64,000 nt of DNA from Chrysoporthe austroafricana (GCA_001051155.2 JYIP02000003.1:4650001-4714000), one strand, 5' to 3'. Counted from the stretch's first letter, positions 33,544 through 45,719 are shown. Program-made: numbers and translations. Notes: a model not told the origin generated them from the sequence alone.

Positions 33544-34021
33544 CGACTGATCCTGCTTTTGCTCGAATTTTTGGCCGGAATGCCCAGTCTTACTGAAGTA
33601 GCCTTTGCCGGAGGCATCCTGCAAGATGTCTCGCTCATCACCACCGCGGGCAGGAAAGGAGGAATGCAGGACTGCAGGATTAGATCATCTTGCGAATGGA
33701 AAGATGTTGCATTGCATGTGTTCGTTCTAGTTGCAGCGCTTGTGCCGCCCCTTGCAGCAGCGCCGTGCATGTTCAGCGGCAGCTCAGCCGCCCGGGAAAT
33801 GAGGGACCCCGGCCTGTGTGGCCCGTCCGTGGTGGGGGAAATTTTCTAGCGACGGCGCGGGGCCGAAGCCGGCGGACGACTCGACCGCAGTGGATTATTT
33901 CCACTCTGAATCATGGCGGGGCATCGTCATCTCCTCCCCTCTTCACACCGCTACCAAGACAATCCGGCCACCACTCTACCCTCAGAAGGGCAGCAGCACC
34001 CAAACAACCCCCTCAGGCACC
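33544..34021. promoter_or_regulatory. THR4 upstream region
   Basis: 478 bp between the AT-hook gene and threonine synthase. No coding frame is credible. It presumably carries the terminator of the former and the promoter and leader of the latter; I see no clear TATA box. Confidence 0.4.
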
Positions 34022-35856
34022 ATGTCGAACGACGAGACGGCCAACGGCGCCTCCAGCGGCACACACACGCCCTCGCAGCGATACCTGAGCACCCGGGGCG
34101 AGGACAACGATGTACGAGCTCCCCCCTCCCTCTAGCCGTGCAGATCGCGCGAGATGTGTTGCGCTGGCTAACCCGGTCCCTCGCAGCTGTCTTTCGAAGA
34201 CGTCGTCCTCAAGGGCCTCGCCACCGACGGCGGCCTGTACATCCCCGAGGAGATCCCCTCTGCCGCGGACTGGCAGAGCTGGAAGGACCTGCCCTTCCCC
34301 GAGCTCGCCTTTAATATCCTCTCCCTGTACATCTCACCCGCCGAGATACCATCCAAAGACCTCAAAGATATCATCAGCAGGAGTTATGCGACGTTCCGTC
34401 ATGAGGATGTCACCCCCCTGCGACACCTGCAGGATAACCTGTACCTGCTCGAGCTGTTCCATGGGCCGACCTTCGCCTTCAAGGATGTAGCGCTGCAGTT
34501 TCTAGGAAACTTGTTCGAATACTTCTTGACGAGGAGGAATGACGGCAAGGTTGGAAGAGGTTGGTCCCCCCTTCTTCCCTTGCCCCTGAGGTGACCTTAT
34601 GGAGCGGTTTGGGACTGACTGGCCTCCGCTGGAATACAGACAGGCACCATTTGACCGTAGTCGGGGCAACATCCGGCGACACGGGCAGCGCAGCGATCTA
34701 CGGCCTACGCGGCAAGAAAGACGTCTCCGTCTTCATCCTGCACCCGAAGGGCCGCGTGAGCGCGATCCAAGAAGCGCAGATGACCACGGTGCTCGATAAG
34801 AACGTGCACAACCTGGCCGTGACGGGCACCTTCGACGACTGCCAGGACATCGTCAAGGCGCTCTTCGCGGACCCGGACATCAACTCCACGCTCAAGCTCG
34901 GCGCCGTCAACTCCATCAACTGGGCCCGCATCCTCGCCCAGATCGTCTACTACTTCCACGCGTACTTCTCGCTCGCCAAGGACCCCTCCTCCTCGTTCGC
35001 GATCGGCGACAAGCTCCGCTTCGTCGTCCCCACGGGCAACTTCGGCGACGTCCTCGCTGGCTACTTCGCGCGGCGCATGGGCCTGCCGGTCGACAAGCTC
35101 GTCGTCGCGACCAACGAGAACGACATCCTTTATCGCTTCTGGAGGACGGGTCGGTACGACAAGAAGCCCAAGCTCGGTGCGGAGGCCGTGGGCGGGCTGG
35201 CGGCCGACGGCGTCAAGGCCGACGAGAGCGGCGTCAAGGGCACGCTCAGCCCCGCGATGGACATCCTGGTCTCCAGCAACTTCGAGCGGCTGCTCTGGTT
35301 CCTGGCGTACGAGTTCGCCGCGGAGGCGGGCATGGACGACGAGTGGAACAAGAAGCAGGCGGGCCAGGAGGTCGCGGCCTGGCTGAACGACCTGAAGGCT
35401 AAGGGCGGGTTCGGCGTGTACAAGGCCGTGCACATGAGCGCCGGGCGGGACTTCGAGAGCGAGCGCGTCGACGACGAGCAGACGGTGGCGACGATCAAGG
35501 ACTTCTACGGCAGGCTGGGGTACATCCTCGACCCGCACTCCGCGGTCGGCGTGGCCGCATCGCTGAGGAGTATGGCGAGAACCCCCAAGGAGACGCCGCA
35601 CGTGTCGCTGAGCACAGCGCACCCGGCCAAGTTTGCCAACGCGGTCGACAAGGCGCTCACCGGCGCCGAGGGGTACGACTTCGAGGAGAAGGTGCTACCG
35701 CCCGAGTTCGTGGGGATGCACGAGCGGGAGAAGAGGGTCGCGTTTGTGGAGAACAGCTGGGAGGCGGTGAGGGAGCTGGTGAAGAAGCAGGTTGAGGAGG
35801 AACTGCAGGCTGAGGAGGCGGCCGCGACGGAGGAGATCGAGGCGAACAAGAAATAG
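34022..35856 (+). CDS. THR4: Threonine synthase
   Basis: The exons are 34022-34111, 34187-34559 and 34640-35856, giving 559 residues. This PLP enzyme converts O-phospho-L-homoserine to L-threonine and phosphate, the last step of threonine synthesis. Diagnostic sequence includes LKGLATDGGLYIPEEIP near the N-terminus and GPTFAFKDVALQFLGN with the PLP Schiff-base Lys at about residue 129. It also has RHHLTVVGATSGDTGSAAIY (phosphate-cup region) spanning the second intron junction, FVVPTGNFGDVLAGYFARRM and YILDPHSAVGV. A Thr/Ser-rich N-terminus of ~30 residues, a little longer than in yeast, sits in exon 1. The C-terminus is Glu/Ala-rich. The gene converges on the methyltransferase gene. Confidence 0.96.
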
Positions 35857-36571
35857 ATGCTGGGTCCCGGAGAGCTTATTGCATGCAAGGGTATTTAGAG
35901 GCACTGTCAGTGGTAGATGGGTGAGAAGGTGTACGTCTGGCATGGCACGGCGCAGATGACGACAAAAGTCCTTCAAGGCAACAGAAATTGGGTTGGCAAG
36001 GTGGAAGTAATAGTATGTACTAGAAAGTGTCGTACCTAGTTTCCTGACTCATCGGGTATATTGTTCTGTGATACGTCCTGGTTGAAGCAGTGTCTGTTTT
36101 CATCCGCGCCCGAGCCTGCTTGAGCTCCCTACCCTCAGCCACTCTCGCGCCGAGCAGGTCCGTCAGCCAAATCGTTTTGTCCATAATTGCAAATAGCTCT
36201 TCCCTCAACATATTTCTTCCAAATTTATTAAACCTGATGATCTGGACTGCGACCCTTCGTCGGCATAGCGCAACATTGAACACGCCACAATAAGACCACT
36301 ATCTAGCGCTTGACAAAGTCCTTGCCGGTCTCTAGATCTCTGGACTCAACACCACAGCTCTAAACACCGTCGAGAACGAGGCGGATACCGGTTCAAGACC
36401 ATTGTCCGCGAAAAAACAACGGGCCACGATACCTGGCGGCGGTATTTTCATGGCCAGGACACGATGTCGCCGCAGCTGCCAGAGAGGAAGAAGAGGCTGC
36501 GGAGTGGGAGTCAGGGATGGTCGCAACCCCAGCGGCTCGCGATACTTTCTAAGTTTGGGCCATCCGACCCA
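35857..36571. other. Convergent 3' flanks of THR4 and the methyltransferase gene
   Basis: No gene is supported; short frames only. Confidence 0.45.
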
Positions 36572-38470
36572 TCACTGTTGTCCCCCTCTCCTCCCGACAG
36601 CCTCCCCCGGAAAGGGTTTGCGGCCGTACACGAAATACCTGCGCCGTGCTGCGTGTCAGCGCCACCCCTCAGAGGCATCAAAACACACGAGGGTTGTCGA
36701 GGATCCTACTTACCATGGAATGAACCCGTGGATCGAGGTGTTCCTGATGTCCTTCTTCGTGTCCTGAACGATTTTCTCGATCTCCTCTGGAGACATGCCA
36801 AGGGCACGGAACAGCTTCCACGACGTCCCCCGGATCGCCTTGTCGGCATTGGTCATCTGCCACCTGCCCAGCATGTGGAATCTAGGATCGCTTGGCCAGT
36901 TGTTCACTGTCATTGTGATAATGTCAACCGTCATGTCGAGCCTCTTTCCTCACCACCTGCCAACCGTCGAAGCCCCCACACGTCTTTCCTGGCAGAGACA
37001 CTACGCGAGAGGTTCCAACATGCGCAAGAGGGACTCACTTGGACAGGGCACCACTTCCTCCACAACGTCGACGAACCCGGCTTCTTGAAGCCATTGCTGG
37101 TACTTCTGCGAGATGAGAAAGTCGCGGCCGACGACCTCTCCGGCCTGCAACATGAGGTTGATCCACTTCTCGTTGTTCGTCCCGGCCGTCGTGCCGTCGG
37201 TGGACAGGAGCTCGAAGCCGGTGTCGTTGAACTCGATCCAGCCGCCGGGGTTCAGGTTGTCGAAGGCCTTCTTGATGACGGCGCGGGTGTCGTCGAAGCA
37301 CGTGAAGACCAGCCGCAGGAAGATGAAGTCGAAGGGCTCCGGGAAGATCCACTCGTCCTTCTCGGAGTTCTCCTTGACGAACGAGACGTTGGGCGGCGCG
37401 TTGTCGGGCTGGATCAGGCTCAGGTCCGTGCCGATCACGTTGGACTCCGGGTGGAGGTTCGCGAACTGGATGGCCCAGATGCCGGTGCCCGTCGCGACGT
37501 CGAGGACGTTGCGCGGCGAGACGACGGGCGACCGGTGGAGCTTCCCGTCCAGGAGCAGCGTCACGAGCCGGTGCTGCAGGTCCAGGCGGTCCTGTTCGGC
37601 CTACAAAGCACAATGGCGTTCTCATCAGCGCGGTCCGCAGCCTACTCGCCCACCGGCTGCCCGGGGTCCGGTCATGTACCCACCGGGTCGTTCGGGAAGA
37701 AGTACCGGCCGGTGCTGTGGTTGTGGAACGTCCTCCCGGACTCCTCGTCCAGTATCGAGCCAGGCTCGGCTACCGACGTGCCGGACGGTATGCGCATGAG
37801 CTCTTCCGGCACGGGCTTGCCCATCGCATACAGGATATACCCATTGCTATTCCAGCCTAGCGTTAGCCATCTGCACCTTGCGCGAACTCTGCGCATACAT
37901 GGGCACGTCGCCCCTGTGGATACCCGCTCGTGAGAAGGATAAGACCTAGACTAACAAGTCCATGGCCGGTATTGCCATGGCCGGATCGGAAATAGTATGT
38001 GCAGGTACCCCGGGAGGCTGCGAGTAATCGAAAGCCTGGGTCATAGCTGGACCAGACACCGTCTGGGGAGGCGCCACGGCGGGCTGCGAATAATCAAAGG
38101 TGCTGGTCATGAGCGGATCCGACACCGTCTGCGGAGGCGGCGCGCTGGGCTGCGAATAGTCAAAGGCCCCGGCCATGGCGGGATCAGCCACCGTCTGCGG
38201 CGGCGGGGCGGCCGGCTGCGAGTAGTCGAAAGCCTGCGACGCAGCTGGGTCGCAGACCGTCTGCGGCGGCGCGGCGGGGGGCTGTGTAAAGTCGAGGCTC
38301 TGCGACGCCCAGCTCACCGGCGTCCGGGTCATGTCGAAGTCTGCCGGGGCCGGGTCGACGCCGAAGGGCGCGAAGGCGTCCTCGAACTTGAGCCCCGGGA
38401 CCTCCTCGGCGCCGGTGCCCTGTCCGTCCGGCTGGGACGTCGGCTCGTCCGGAAACCCGTGTGTCGCCAT
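36572..38470 (-). CDS. SAM-dependent methyltransferase, LaeA/TAM-type, with N-terminal 22-residue repeats
   Basis: The exons are 38470-37956, 37846-37684, 37600-37039, 36906-36714 and 36638-36572, giving 499 residues; all phases close exactly. The class I methyltransferase fold has motif I VLDVATGTGIWAIQFA at about residue 258, the acidic loop VIGTDLSLIQPDNAPPNV, EPFDFIFLRLVF and NLNPGGWIEFNDTG. The fungal family signatures FFPNDPAEQDRLDLQHRLV and the closing WYFVYGRKPFPG are also present. This family includes LaeA-like regulators of secondary metabolism and several natural-product methyltransferases; the substrate is unknown. Exon 1 encodes five tandem repeats of the type DYSQPAAPPPQTVADPAMAG, unusual for the family. 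Exon 2 was placed using a GCTAAC branch site 18 bp before the acceptor. No biosynthetic gene cluster is visible around it. Confidence 0.88.
37967..38293 (-). repeat. 66-bp coding minisatellite (five units)
   Basis: Five consecutive 22-residue units in exon 1 of the methyltransferase, each starting D-[FY]-[TS]-Q-P and containing P-x-x-T-[VI]. The central three are the most alike. The last unit is degenerate and the first differs at DFTQPP. Confidence 0.9.
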
Positions 38471-41400
38471 TGTCGTCAGTCCGCTGGTGCGCTCTGCCCG
38501 GCCCTGCGGTCTGTCGCTTGCGCGGGTTTGCGAGATGTGTGTGTTCCCCCTCGCGAGGACGTTCTAGCGTCTTTATAGGGGGGCGACATGCAGACGTTGG
38601 GCCTAGGCTCTGCATCACGCCATGCCTAGAGTGGTATGCCACCAGGCCCGGAGACTTAGAGGCGCGCTGTGTGGTTCGCTGGGGTACCCACTTCTCAACC
38701 GATATCGACGGGCCGAACGGCACCTCTTATTCAGGCTGTTGTCGTTGAAACTTCGCCGATTGTTGAGAAGCCAGGCAAAAAAAAAAAAAGGCCCGGGCTG
38801 TGGGTGTGTAGACATATGTTGTACGCACAGATACGCCTTCTCCCCTCTCCATAGGTATTAACCCCCTGTCGTGGCGCAAATTTGAGTTCGCCAATTTATA
38901 TCTCCGCCAATGCTCTGCTCCCCTGGGATGAGAGCACTCGCCACCGTCCCAAGCACGCAAGATATAGTATACTGGACATGCGCGATTTAATCATTATGTC
39001 CGGCCAAGTTCCAGCGAATTTTGTTCCCGGCCCGGGCCACTGCAGTCAACTTCACCAGAAGCCTCTTCGCGCTCCATAGCGAATCCGTAAGGAGACGTAT
39101 TAGTAGAAGATGAGGTCTGTGTAGAATCCCTACTTCACCTCCATATGGGCTCAACTAGAATCTCCATATCGTGGAGCAATAGGAAGTGAAACCTCCGCCA
39201 GGAATTGTCCTCTATCAAGTGCTCGCTGCTTTGAGATGAGCTCGGCTCGCTCCAGCGTAGGCCCTGGTAAGACTCGGAATGACCCGGGGAGCGGCCAGGG
39301 TGTGTGTGTATAGGCGGGACGTTAGCCAGGCGATTGCAGAGGGCTCCCCGGACCGGGCGGTGGAGGGCCGTTGCAGGGCGAACGGATGCGGGAGAGCTCC
39401 GCGGCGGCCGCCTCTTATCTCTGGCTGCATGCCGTCAAGCCCGGGGGCTGTGATGAGCCTGGCTCTTTTGTCTGGACTCGGCTGCGGTTCAACGTTGTCC
39501 GCATCTCCCAGTGACATCTCCCGCAGCACTTCACCCGCTTCATACTTCTCAAGGAACTAGTCGCCTCCCAGTCCACACCACGATGGCGGATACCCTCGAG
39601 TTCAACCCAAGACGCCGAAAGGATGGTATTCGAGTGTCCAATTCATGTTGCAGCTTTGTGATCTTCTGCAGTGCAAGCCGGAAGCAGGAGCGGCGGTCAA
39701 CGGCTTCAACCGACCATCGCCCAATTCTTGTTTCGGCTCCTCCAGCTCACCCTGGAGCCTCACAACCCGCTGCCGCCCTGGATAACTTAGCAAGACTGGG
39801 AGCCGCCGTTTGCCGACGGAAATGATCTGATTCTTTCTCCATATCATCCAGCTCGAACCTCTTCTGGACCAATTCTGTCCGCAGCTCAGCGTCTCTCGAA
39901 AGCACTCGCTTCCTACCGGACAAGTCAGGATCTGTTGTCTCCGAGGATTAATAAAATCGTGAGCAGTGGTGTACAATGTAGAAAGGACAAATCTCTTGGT
40001 GATATTTTTTTTTTATTATAACAATAGCAACGCTCACTATTACGCTCCGTCGATTCCAAGGTAGCATTGCCATCTGCTGATAGCTTCCCAACAATAGAAC
40101 CGTCGAACAGCAGCAGGTCCTTCCTCTCCAACCTGCCGCTGCAGCCCATTGCAGCGACGAGTCTGACTACCCGGTACCCAATCCTTTGATATTGAGCTAT
40201 TTCCGGGTGGGGGGTGGGGGGATCGCGGGTGTGTCGCGGACTCTCCATCACAGACTCAAATATACCGCTCAGGGGCCGCGCCGGTTATGCGCACGAGCAT
40301 CGAATACTGAGGCCTGACTGCTGCCGACGTGACTCGGCGTCGCCGAGCTTCGCACCTGATGCCCCGTCCTACGCCCGACGTTCGTCCGATGCGATCCCAC
40401 AAAGCGCGAGCGGGGAGGCGGATCCTGTCAGGGCGAGAAGGCCGATGTCAGGAGACGTCTGTCTCTACCGCTCTGGTGGGACCGGGGACGTTGCGATGAT
40501 CTGCGCGTGAATTATATGAAGAGATCCTGAGACTGAGCCTTGGGCGCGTAGGAAACGGCTTGGCAAAGATATAAGACGAGCCTGGTTTGAGTGATCCCTG
40601 CTCGGATTCCGTGATGCTGTATTTGGGCTGCATCTGGAGGAGATCGGCGTGTGCGGCTTCGGCCGAGCAGCATCAGTCGAAGGAGAGAAGGTCTAGAATA
40701 GGCGACACTCGGTTCAGACGTGAGAGACTAGTTGGGTACTTGAAATAGCTCAGTAGTCCAAATGTCTCCATGCGTGCCTCTTTATCCCCGTTTGGGCCGA
40801 AGTATAAGCGTTTCAATCCCCTGTGCGCAGATAAGTGGATAACGAAGTTAACCGATCCAGATATTACTAGGGTCGCTATTAAGAAAGAAGAGAGCGGTAG
40901 TAGTAAAACCCATTATTATCTTTTTCTCCGCAGAGCGTGAAACCCCGCCATCCAGTAACGCAGTGTACTCTAAATCTAACCATATCGTTTGACAAGAACC
41001 AAAAAAATGGACCAGAGAAATCAAGCTCATGCTACTGCATTCTGTTTTTCTTGGCTGGCCTCCTTGTTCGTCTATAGTTCAAAGCGGTAGTGCAAGCAAG
41101 GCATGAGTAGCTCGAGCGATTTCTCGTTGGGATACGCGGCACCTTCAGAAATCCCCATTTTTTATCACCGAGTCATTTCACCATGTTGAGATCGGACCTC
41201 GATCTGTGTGAGCAGGCTGCCTCCCAGGACGAGTGGCCTGGCTGGAAAGGTTTCAGGCAGGCCAGCGTCTATCTGGTCTGGGAGAGACAGGCTGGAGGCA
41301 CGCACGCCCATAGGGGGAGGGGAGCACGGGGGAGCCATCAGGGCATCAAAGCGGTGTAATAGAGTTACAGAGTGCCTGGTTACCTGTACCAGTGTAGAAC

Positions 41401-42440
41401 GCGCGTAAAACCGATCCCACGGGATACATGCCCCCTCGGACGAAGCAGGGGGCGGAGAAGCGAGGTGACAAGCGAGGGGCTAGGCCCATAGGACAGAAAT
41501 GATATGCATATCGACACCTGGGATACTTACCATAGCAATAAACAGCATCTATACTGCTACTATGGTATGGTGCATTCTCTGATCCTCTGATTTTCTGCAA
41601 TGATCGGTCGCCAAGCAGACGATGAGCGCGGGTGGAGCCGCAGCAGACAAGCTGGGGAACCCCAGACAACTGCATGCAACCCCTGAGACCCTACTGTGGG
41701 TCCAGAGGCCCCCACCCTCGACTACGTCTGTACACTCGTGCGCCAAGTCGAAACGTCCAACGCTCGAACGCGTCTCAAGACGCCCCGACGGCGGGACCTG
41801 GTCTGAAGTCACTCGTCAGAGCGCCGGCACCAGACGACGACCTGGGCCCCTCCCGCCTGCCCCCCCTCCCATGGCGCCGCTGTGAAACCCCTTATACCGC
41901 GCAGGGCTGTGGTTATTTTCGTCGGCGTCTAGAGCAGCAGGGCCCTGCTGTCACCGCAACGTCTCTCCTCGATGGTGCGTCGCGCGCTGTGGGCGACAGG
42001 CCCCATCGATCGTGGACTGAAAGTTGGGATGAGACTTGACCTGCGCGTCAAGACAGTTTCTCTCCCTGGGTTGCGCAGGGTGGATATGGGCAAGGTACGG
42101 TTGATGCGGCGTCTACGCCCAAATGGCTGACGCGGCAGAGATGTTTGCGCGAGCCTGTCCGCCTCGTCGGTAGACAGACCATGCGGTCAAGAGGTGCTAT
42201 ATAATACCGGTAAGGGCGTCCGTCTGAAGGCACACGTTCCCATCATCACCATCATCACCGTCCAGCAATCAGCAGCTCAGTCAACCAGTTTCCTTCTCCT
42301 TCTTCCATCCTTGCTTTCTTCGGCCGGTCCGTACGCTCTGGTTTAGCTTTGTCCTCGTCGCCCTTTCTTCGCCAGCCACCTTTTTATTTCCACTTTTAGA
42401 GATCGAATTATTTCGTTTAATTCTATCTATCACCTTCAAG
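38471..42440. other. 4-kb gene-poor region
   Basis: No coding sequence can be supported. Short frames with ATGs exist (for example near 39582-39825 and 41622-41885) but have neither recognisable domains nor consistent composition. The left 150 bp is the methyltransferase promoter. There is a T run near 40009. The right end is the promoter of the cell-surface protein. Confidence 0.5.
42198..42207 (+). promoter_or_regulatory. Candidate TATA box of the cell-surface protein gene
   Basis: CTATATAATA lies about 240 bp upstream of the start codon. It is followed by a CT-rich tract (42290-42320) typical of strongly expressed filamentous-fungal genes. Confidence 0.45.
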
Positions 42441-43339
42441 ATGAAGTTCACCTCCGCTTTCGTCCTCGCCCTGGCCGGTGTCGCCTTCGCCAAGAACTCG
42501 ACCTCGACCAAGTCCCAGTGCAGGGAGGTCGAGAAGCTGACCGCCATCACCGACATCGCCGCCAACACCACCAAGCTGGACAAGATCACCAATGGCAACG
42601 CCACCAAGATCGCCGAGTTCCAGGCCAAGGCCTCCGAGGCCGCCACCCAGCTGTCCACCCTCTCCAGCAACACCACCCTGATGGCCGCCTGCGACCAGAT
42701 CTTCGCGGTCCAGGACATGGAGGACTCGTGCGACGAGATGGCCAAGATCGAGAAGGACCAGGCCATCGTCGCCAACTCGACCCTGCTCGCTGAGAAGACC
42801 AAGAACAACGCTACCAAGGCCGCCGAGTTCCAGGCCAAGGTCTCCGCCAAGGCCGCCACCCTCACGAGCCTCCAGGCCAACACCACCCTGACCACCTTCT
42901 GCGCTCAGCTCGACGACAAGGTGGCTTGCAAGGCCATGGCCAAGCTGGCCAAGGAGCAGGCGCTTGCTGCCAACACCACCGCCCTGGTAAGCTACCCCCG
43001 GGAGCCCGAAGAACCTCGCCCCCCGGGCAGGACAGTATTGCTAACATGAGACCCCCACAGGACGACAAGTTCAACAGCGACGCCACCAAGGTGTCCAACT
43101 TCCAGGCCAAGGTCAGCGAGAAGGCCACCAAGCTGGCGTCCCTGATGACCAACACCACCCTCCTGGACACCTGCTCGAGCCTCGGCATCTCGGTCGCCTC
43201 CACCGCCACCAACACCACCAGCGCCGCCACCAGCAGCAGCAGCGACTCCTCGAGCGCCGCCGTCAACGTCAGCCCGCTGGCCGGCGGCCAGGTCTTCGCC
43301 CTGGTCTCTGTCTTCGTCTACGCCCTGGCCATGCTGTAA
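42441..43339 (+). CDS. Secreted, probably GPI-anchored cell-surface protein with three repeats
   Basis: The exons are 42441-42986 and 43061-43339 (phase 0; GCTAACATG branch), giving 274 residues. Residues 1-17 (MKFTSAFVLALAGVAFA) are a signal peptide. Three ~65-residue repeats follow. Each begins with a Cys and a charged helix (CREVEKL, CDEMAKI, CKAMAKL), then an A-N-[TS]-T/S motif, an ATK..EFQAK-type stretch (FQAKASEAATQL, FQAKVSAKAATL, FQAKVSEKATKL) and a closing NTTL....C. Many N-x-S/T sites predict heavy N-glycosylation. A Ser/Thr-rich stem then leads to a C-terminal hydrophobic segment (VFALVSVFVYALAML) preceded by small residues, fitting a GPI signal. The likely location is plasma membrane or wall. 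Highly biased codon use and a CT-rich leader suggest strong expression. No function is assigned. Confidence 0.85.
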
Positions 43340-43849
43340 GCGACGGCTCCGGATGGGCGCCTCGGGCGGCGGCGCGTCCGCCCAGATGCTGTCGCTGCTG
43401 CCTCGGGGTGCCGAGGCGCGGCGGTCCAGCCTGGCTGGTACGCGCCGGACCCTTTCTGCAACCGGCGGGGGAGGATATTGCGGCCTCGAGACTGGGGTCG
43501 GTCTCTGAATGTTTTATGATGATGTGAAGGCGCCGGAAAAGGAGGGGGATAAAACGTTCCTGTCTTTACAGATACCCAAGCCATATCATATATGCACGCT
43601 ATATCTAAAATCAACTGATGACTCTGCAGAAGACGTCAGTAACGACCAATAGTCTTTATTGTCTTGCTAGAACATGACCTCCTCCTTTGCCCTGAGTGAA
43701 CCCGCAATTCGTGAAACCTCAAGTTCAACGTTGTTAACACCTCGGCAAAAGAAGCATCGTGCATAGATATTTCGTGCCTAAGTAGTTCCGTACTGGTGTA
43801 TAAAAAAGCTTTGACCCACCTTTGATTTGGTCCCACAAAAAATGGATTC
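43340..43849. other. 3' flank, nothing identified
   Basis: About 500 bp of flank of the cell-surface gene up to the 5S-like sequence. No coding frame. Confidence 0.4.
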
Positions 43850-43968
43850 GAAAACATGCAACACCGGGTATTCGCTAATGGTCACCCACTTAACTACTAA
43901 TCCGGCGGTTAGTGGCTTATTTAGGGGAGAGCAGACGGGATCCCAAGTTGCTCGATGAAACACGCCCG
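43850..43968 (-). pseudogene. 5S rRNA-like sequence (probable relic)
   Basis: Read on the minus strand, the 3' two thirds align by eye with filamentous-fungal 5S rRNA: GGGATCCCGTCTGCTC, then AATAAGCCACTAACCGCCGG, then GTTAAGTGGGTGACCATTAG and GAATACCCGGTGTTGCATGT. The internal promoter region for TFIIIA and pol III is therefore recognisable, but several substitutions are present. The 5' third does not pair or match as expected. Dispersed single 5S genes and pseudogenes are known in Neurospora-type fungi. I read this as a decayed copy; a functional variant is less likely. Confidence 0.7.
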
Positions 43969-44789
43969 AAAATGCAGACCAGTAGTAAGTAGAGTAAGTC
44001 TCAAGAAATCAGAAACTGTAGAAATTGTTTAACCTTCAGTCTGTTTAAGTCCCGGAAAATCCAATTAAACCATGAAGTCACCTAAAGCTTCTCAATTACG
44101 TTTCAGTGGAATGTGTCAACCTCTAATGAGGCCACAAGTTACGCGCAAGCTCAAAGGCACTGGAACCTACCATCTCGTCCATTGACAGCGATCAGTCTTG
44201 CCTTCGAGCTTATTGGATGTTGAAGATGCGGATTGGTCCGCAGGCGCTGCCCCATTGTCCAGGGGACACAACCGTTCGGAATGGCGGAGTGTTTATCACC
44301 TCTCTGTGCCCTGCAACCTGTCCAGAATTGCTAACCTCAAGCCTTGTACAGGTCACGTACCAAAGTGCAGGACTCATAACCATGGTCGACCCTAGTAGAC
44401 AAGATAGCGTCCCAAAGAACTTTCACCTTCGCCGGTGATGTTGCTATCATCACTGGGGCTGGATTGCGGATGTCCGGTGAGTTATGGCTTCCTATGGGTC
44501 TATCCTGCTGGAGTGTGGGCTAATGTACGTATATATTCGAGGCGAGATCGGAAACGGCAGGACGACTGCGGTGCTCCTCACAAAGCACGGCGCAGAGGTC
44601 GCCTTGATCGACAACAACCTCGACTGGGCTAGGGAGATGAAGCATAAAATAAATGAAACCGCTCCGCTAAATTTGCCCGACTCGGCCCTCCGCGAGCTCC
44701 GGGGAGTAGGTCAAATTTTTTCGTTTATTTTTTAATCCCCAGTAAAGCCAATCTGTTAAAGAATCAACGGATGCGAAGCGGTTAAGAAT

Positions 44790-45410
44790 CAACGGAGCGG
44801 AGGATGGGACCGGAAGCGGAGTGTTCCTATGTACTCGTAACTGCGCTGTAGTTACCTGTCCCCGTAACGAGCAATTGGGGGGGGGGTATTGAAGCTTACC
44901 TGCCTGAAATCGATACTAATTCCGTTGCTTTCGGGCGGCGTTGCTATCGATAGCGGCAGTGCTGTTAATGGCAATAGCGATAATGTTAGTTATAAGGTTA
45001 ACAGCTTGGCCTAGCTTATTTGTATATAAATACAGTAGAATTTTCAATTTTCAGGAACTCTAGCAATATCCCAGGGGCGGACCCCCTGGACCCCCCTTGC
45101 CTGCTTGCCTGCGGCGCCTGCCCACTACCCACCATACCAAGATTTCCTAAGTAGGCAATCGCGATAGCACGCCCTCCTTCTCAACCGCCTTCCTTCTCAA
45201 CCGCCTTCCTTCTCAACCGCCTTCCTTCTCAACCGCCTTCCTTCTCAACCGCCTTCCTTCTCAACCGCCCTCTTCAACCACGTGGGATTTCATTAAAAGG
45301 GGGGGGCCCTGTAGGTACTTTCGCACGTGGGATTCGACCAATCCCTCCCTCGCATTTCAAAACTGACCAATCCCTCCTCAGGAATTGAGATAGTCAGGTT
45401 ATTTGAGGTG
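44790..45410 (+). mobile_element. Dispersed repeat, copy A (inside the SDR pseudogene)
   Basis: It shares long diverged blocks, in the same order, with 55050-55485: GAGCAAT..GGG..TATTGAAGCTTA, then TGTCTGAA or TGCCTGAAAT, GTTATAAGGTTAACAG or GTAAGGTTGACAG, TTTTCAATTTTCAGGAACTCT, CAATATCC, AATCGCGATAGCACGCC, CAACCACGTGGGATTTC, and a close at AATCCCTCCTCAGGAATT. No transposase is encoded, so it looks like a non-autonomous or fragmentary element. Confidence 0.72.
45175..45272 (+). repeat. 16-bp tandem repeat, about six units
   Basis: Near-perfect repeats of TTCTCAACCGCCTTCC within dispersed-repeat copy A. Copy B has only a single degenerate unit at the equivalent place, so the array expanded locally. 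Confidence 0.9.
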
Positions 45411-45719
45411 GTACATATTCTCGTGAACATAGGCGTGTCCTAAGACACTTCGCGGCATCGGATGTGAAGGAAAATAGTTACCTGGGTATTGTATTATTAG
45501 TGGGCACTATTGCTCTTCACCTCGGATCGGATTGACGACAGTCTTTTTGCAAGGCTGCTTGCAACTCTGTGCGCAGATATAATTGCTGCTGATGGTAATG
45601 TAACAAAATGGCGGGTAGATCTTGCTCTAGTACAGAATAGACATAGCGTCTGTGAAGGAACAGGAAGACAGATAGATACATGTAGAATCATAACAGTAGA
45701 TTGGTGCGTGGTGGCGCAA

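Noticed and set aside
34705..35622. Minus-strand frame opposite THR4
   Set aside because: A shadow frame of threonine synthase; high-GC third positions keep it open.
36464..37933. 489-codon plus-strand frame opposite the methyltransferase
   Set aside because: The minus strand carries five exons with motif I and family signatures; the plus frame has no recognisable motifs and spans the introns.
39582..39825. Small plus-strand gene starting at an ATG
   Set aside because: Short, no conserved features, and not distinguishable from chance frames in the 4-kb gene-poor region.
45175..45282. CRISPR-like array
   Set aside because: Contiguous 16-bp units without spacers, in a eukaryotic context; it is a tandem repeat.
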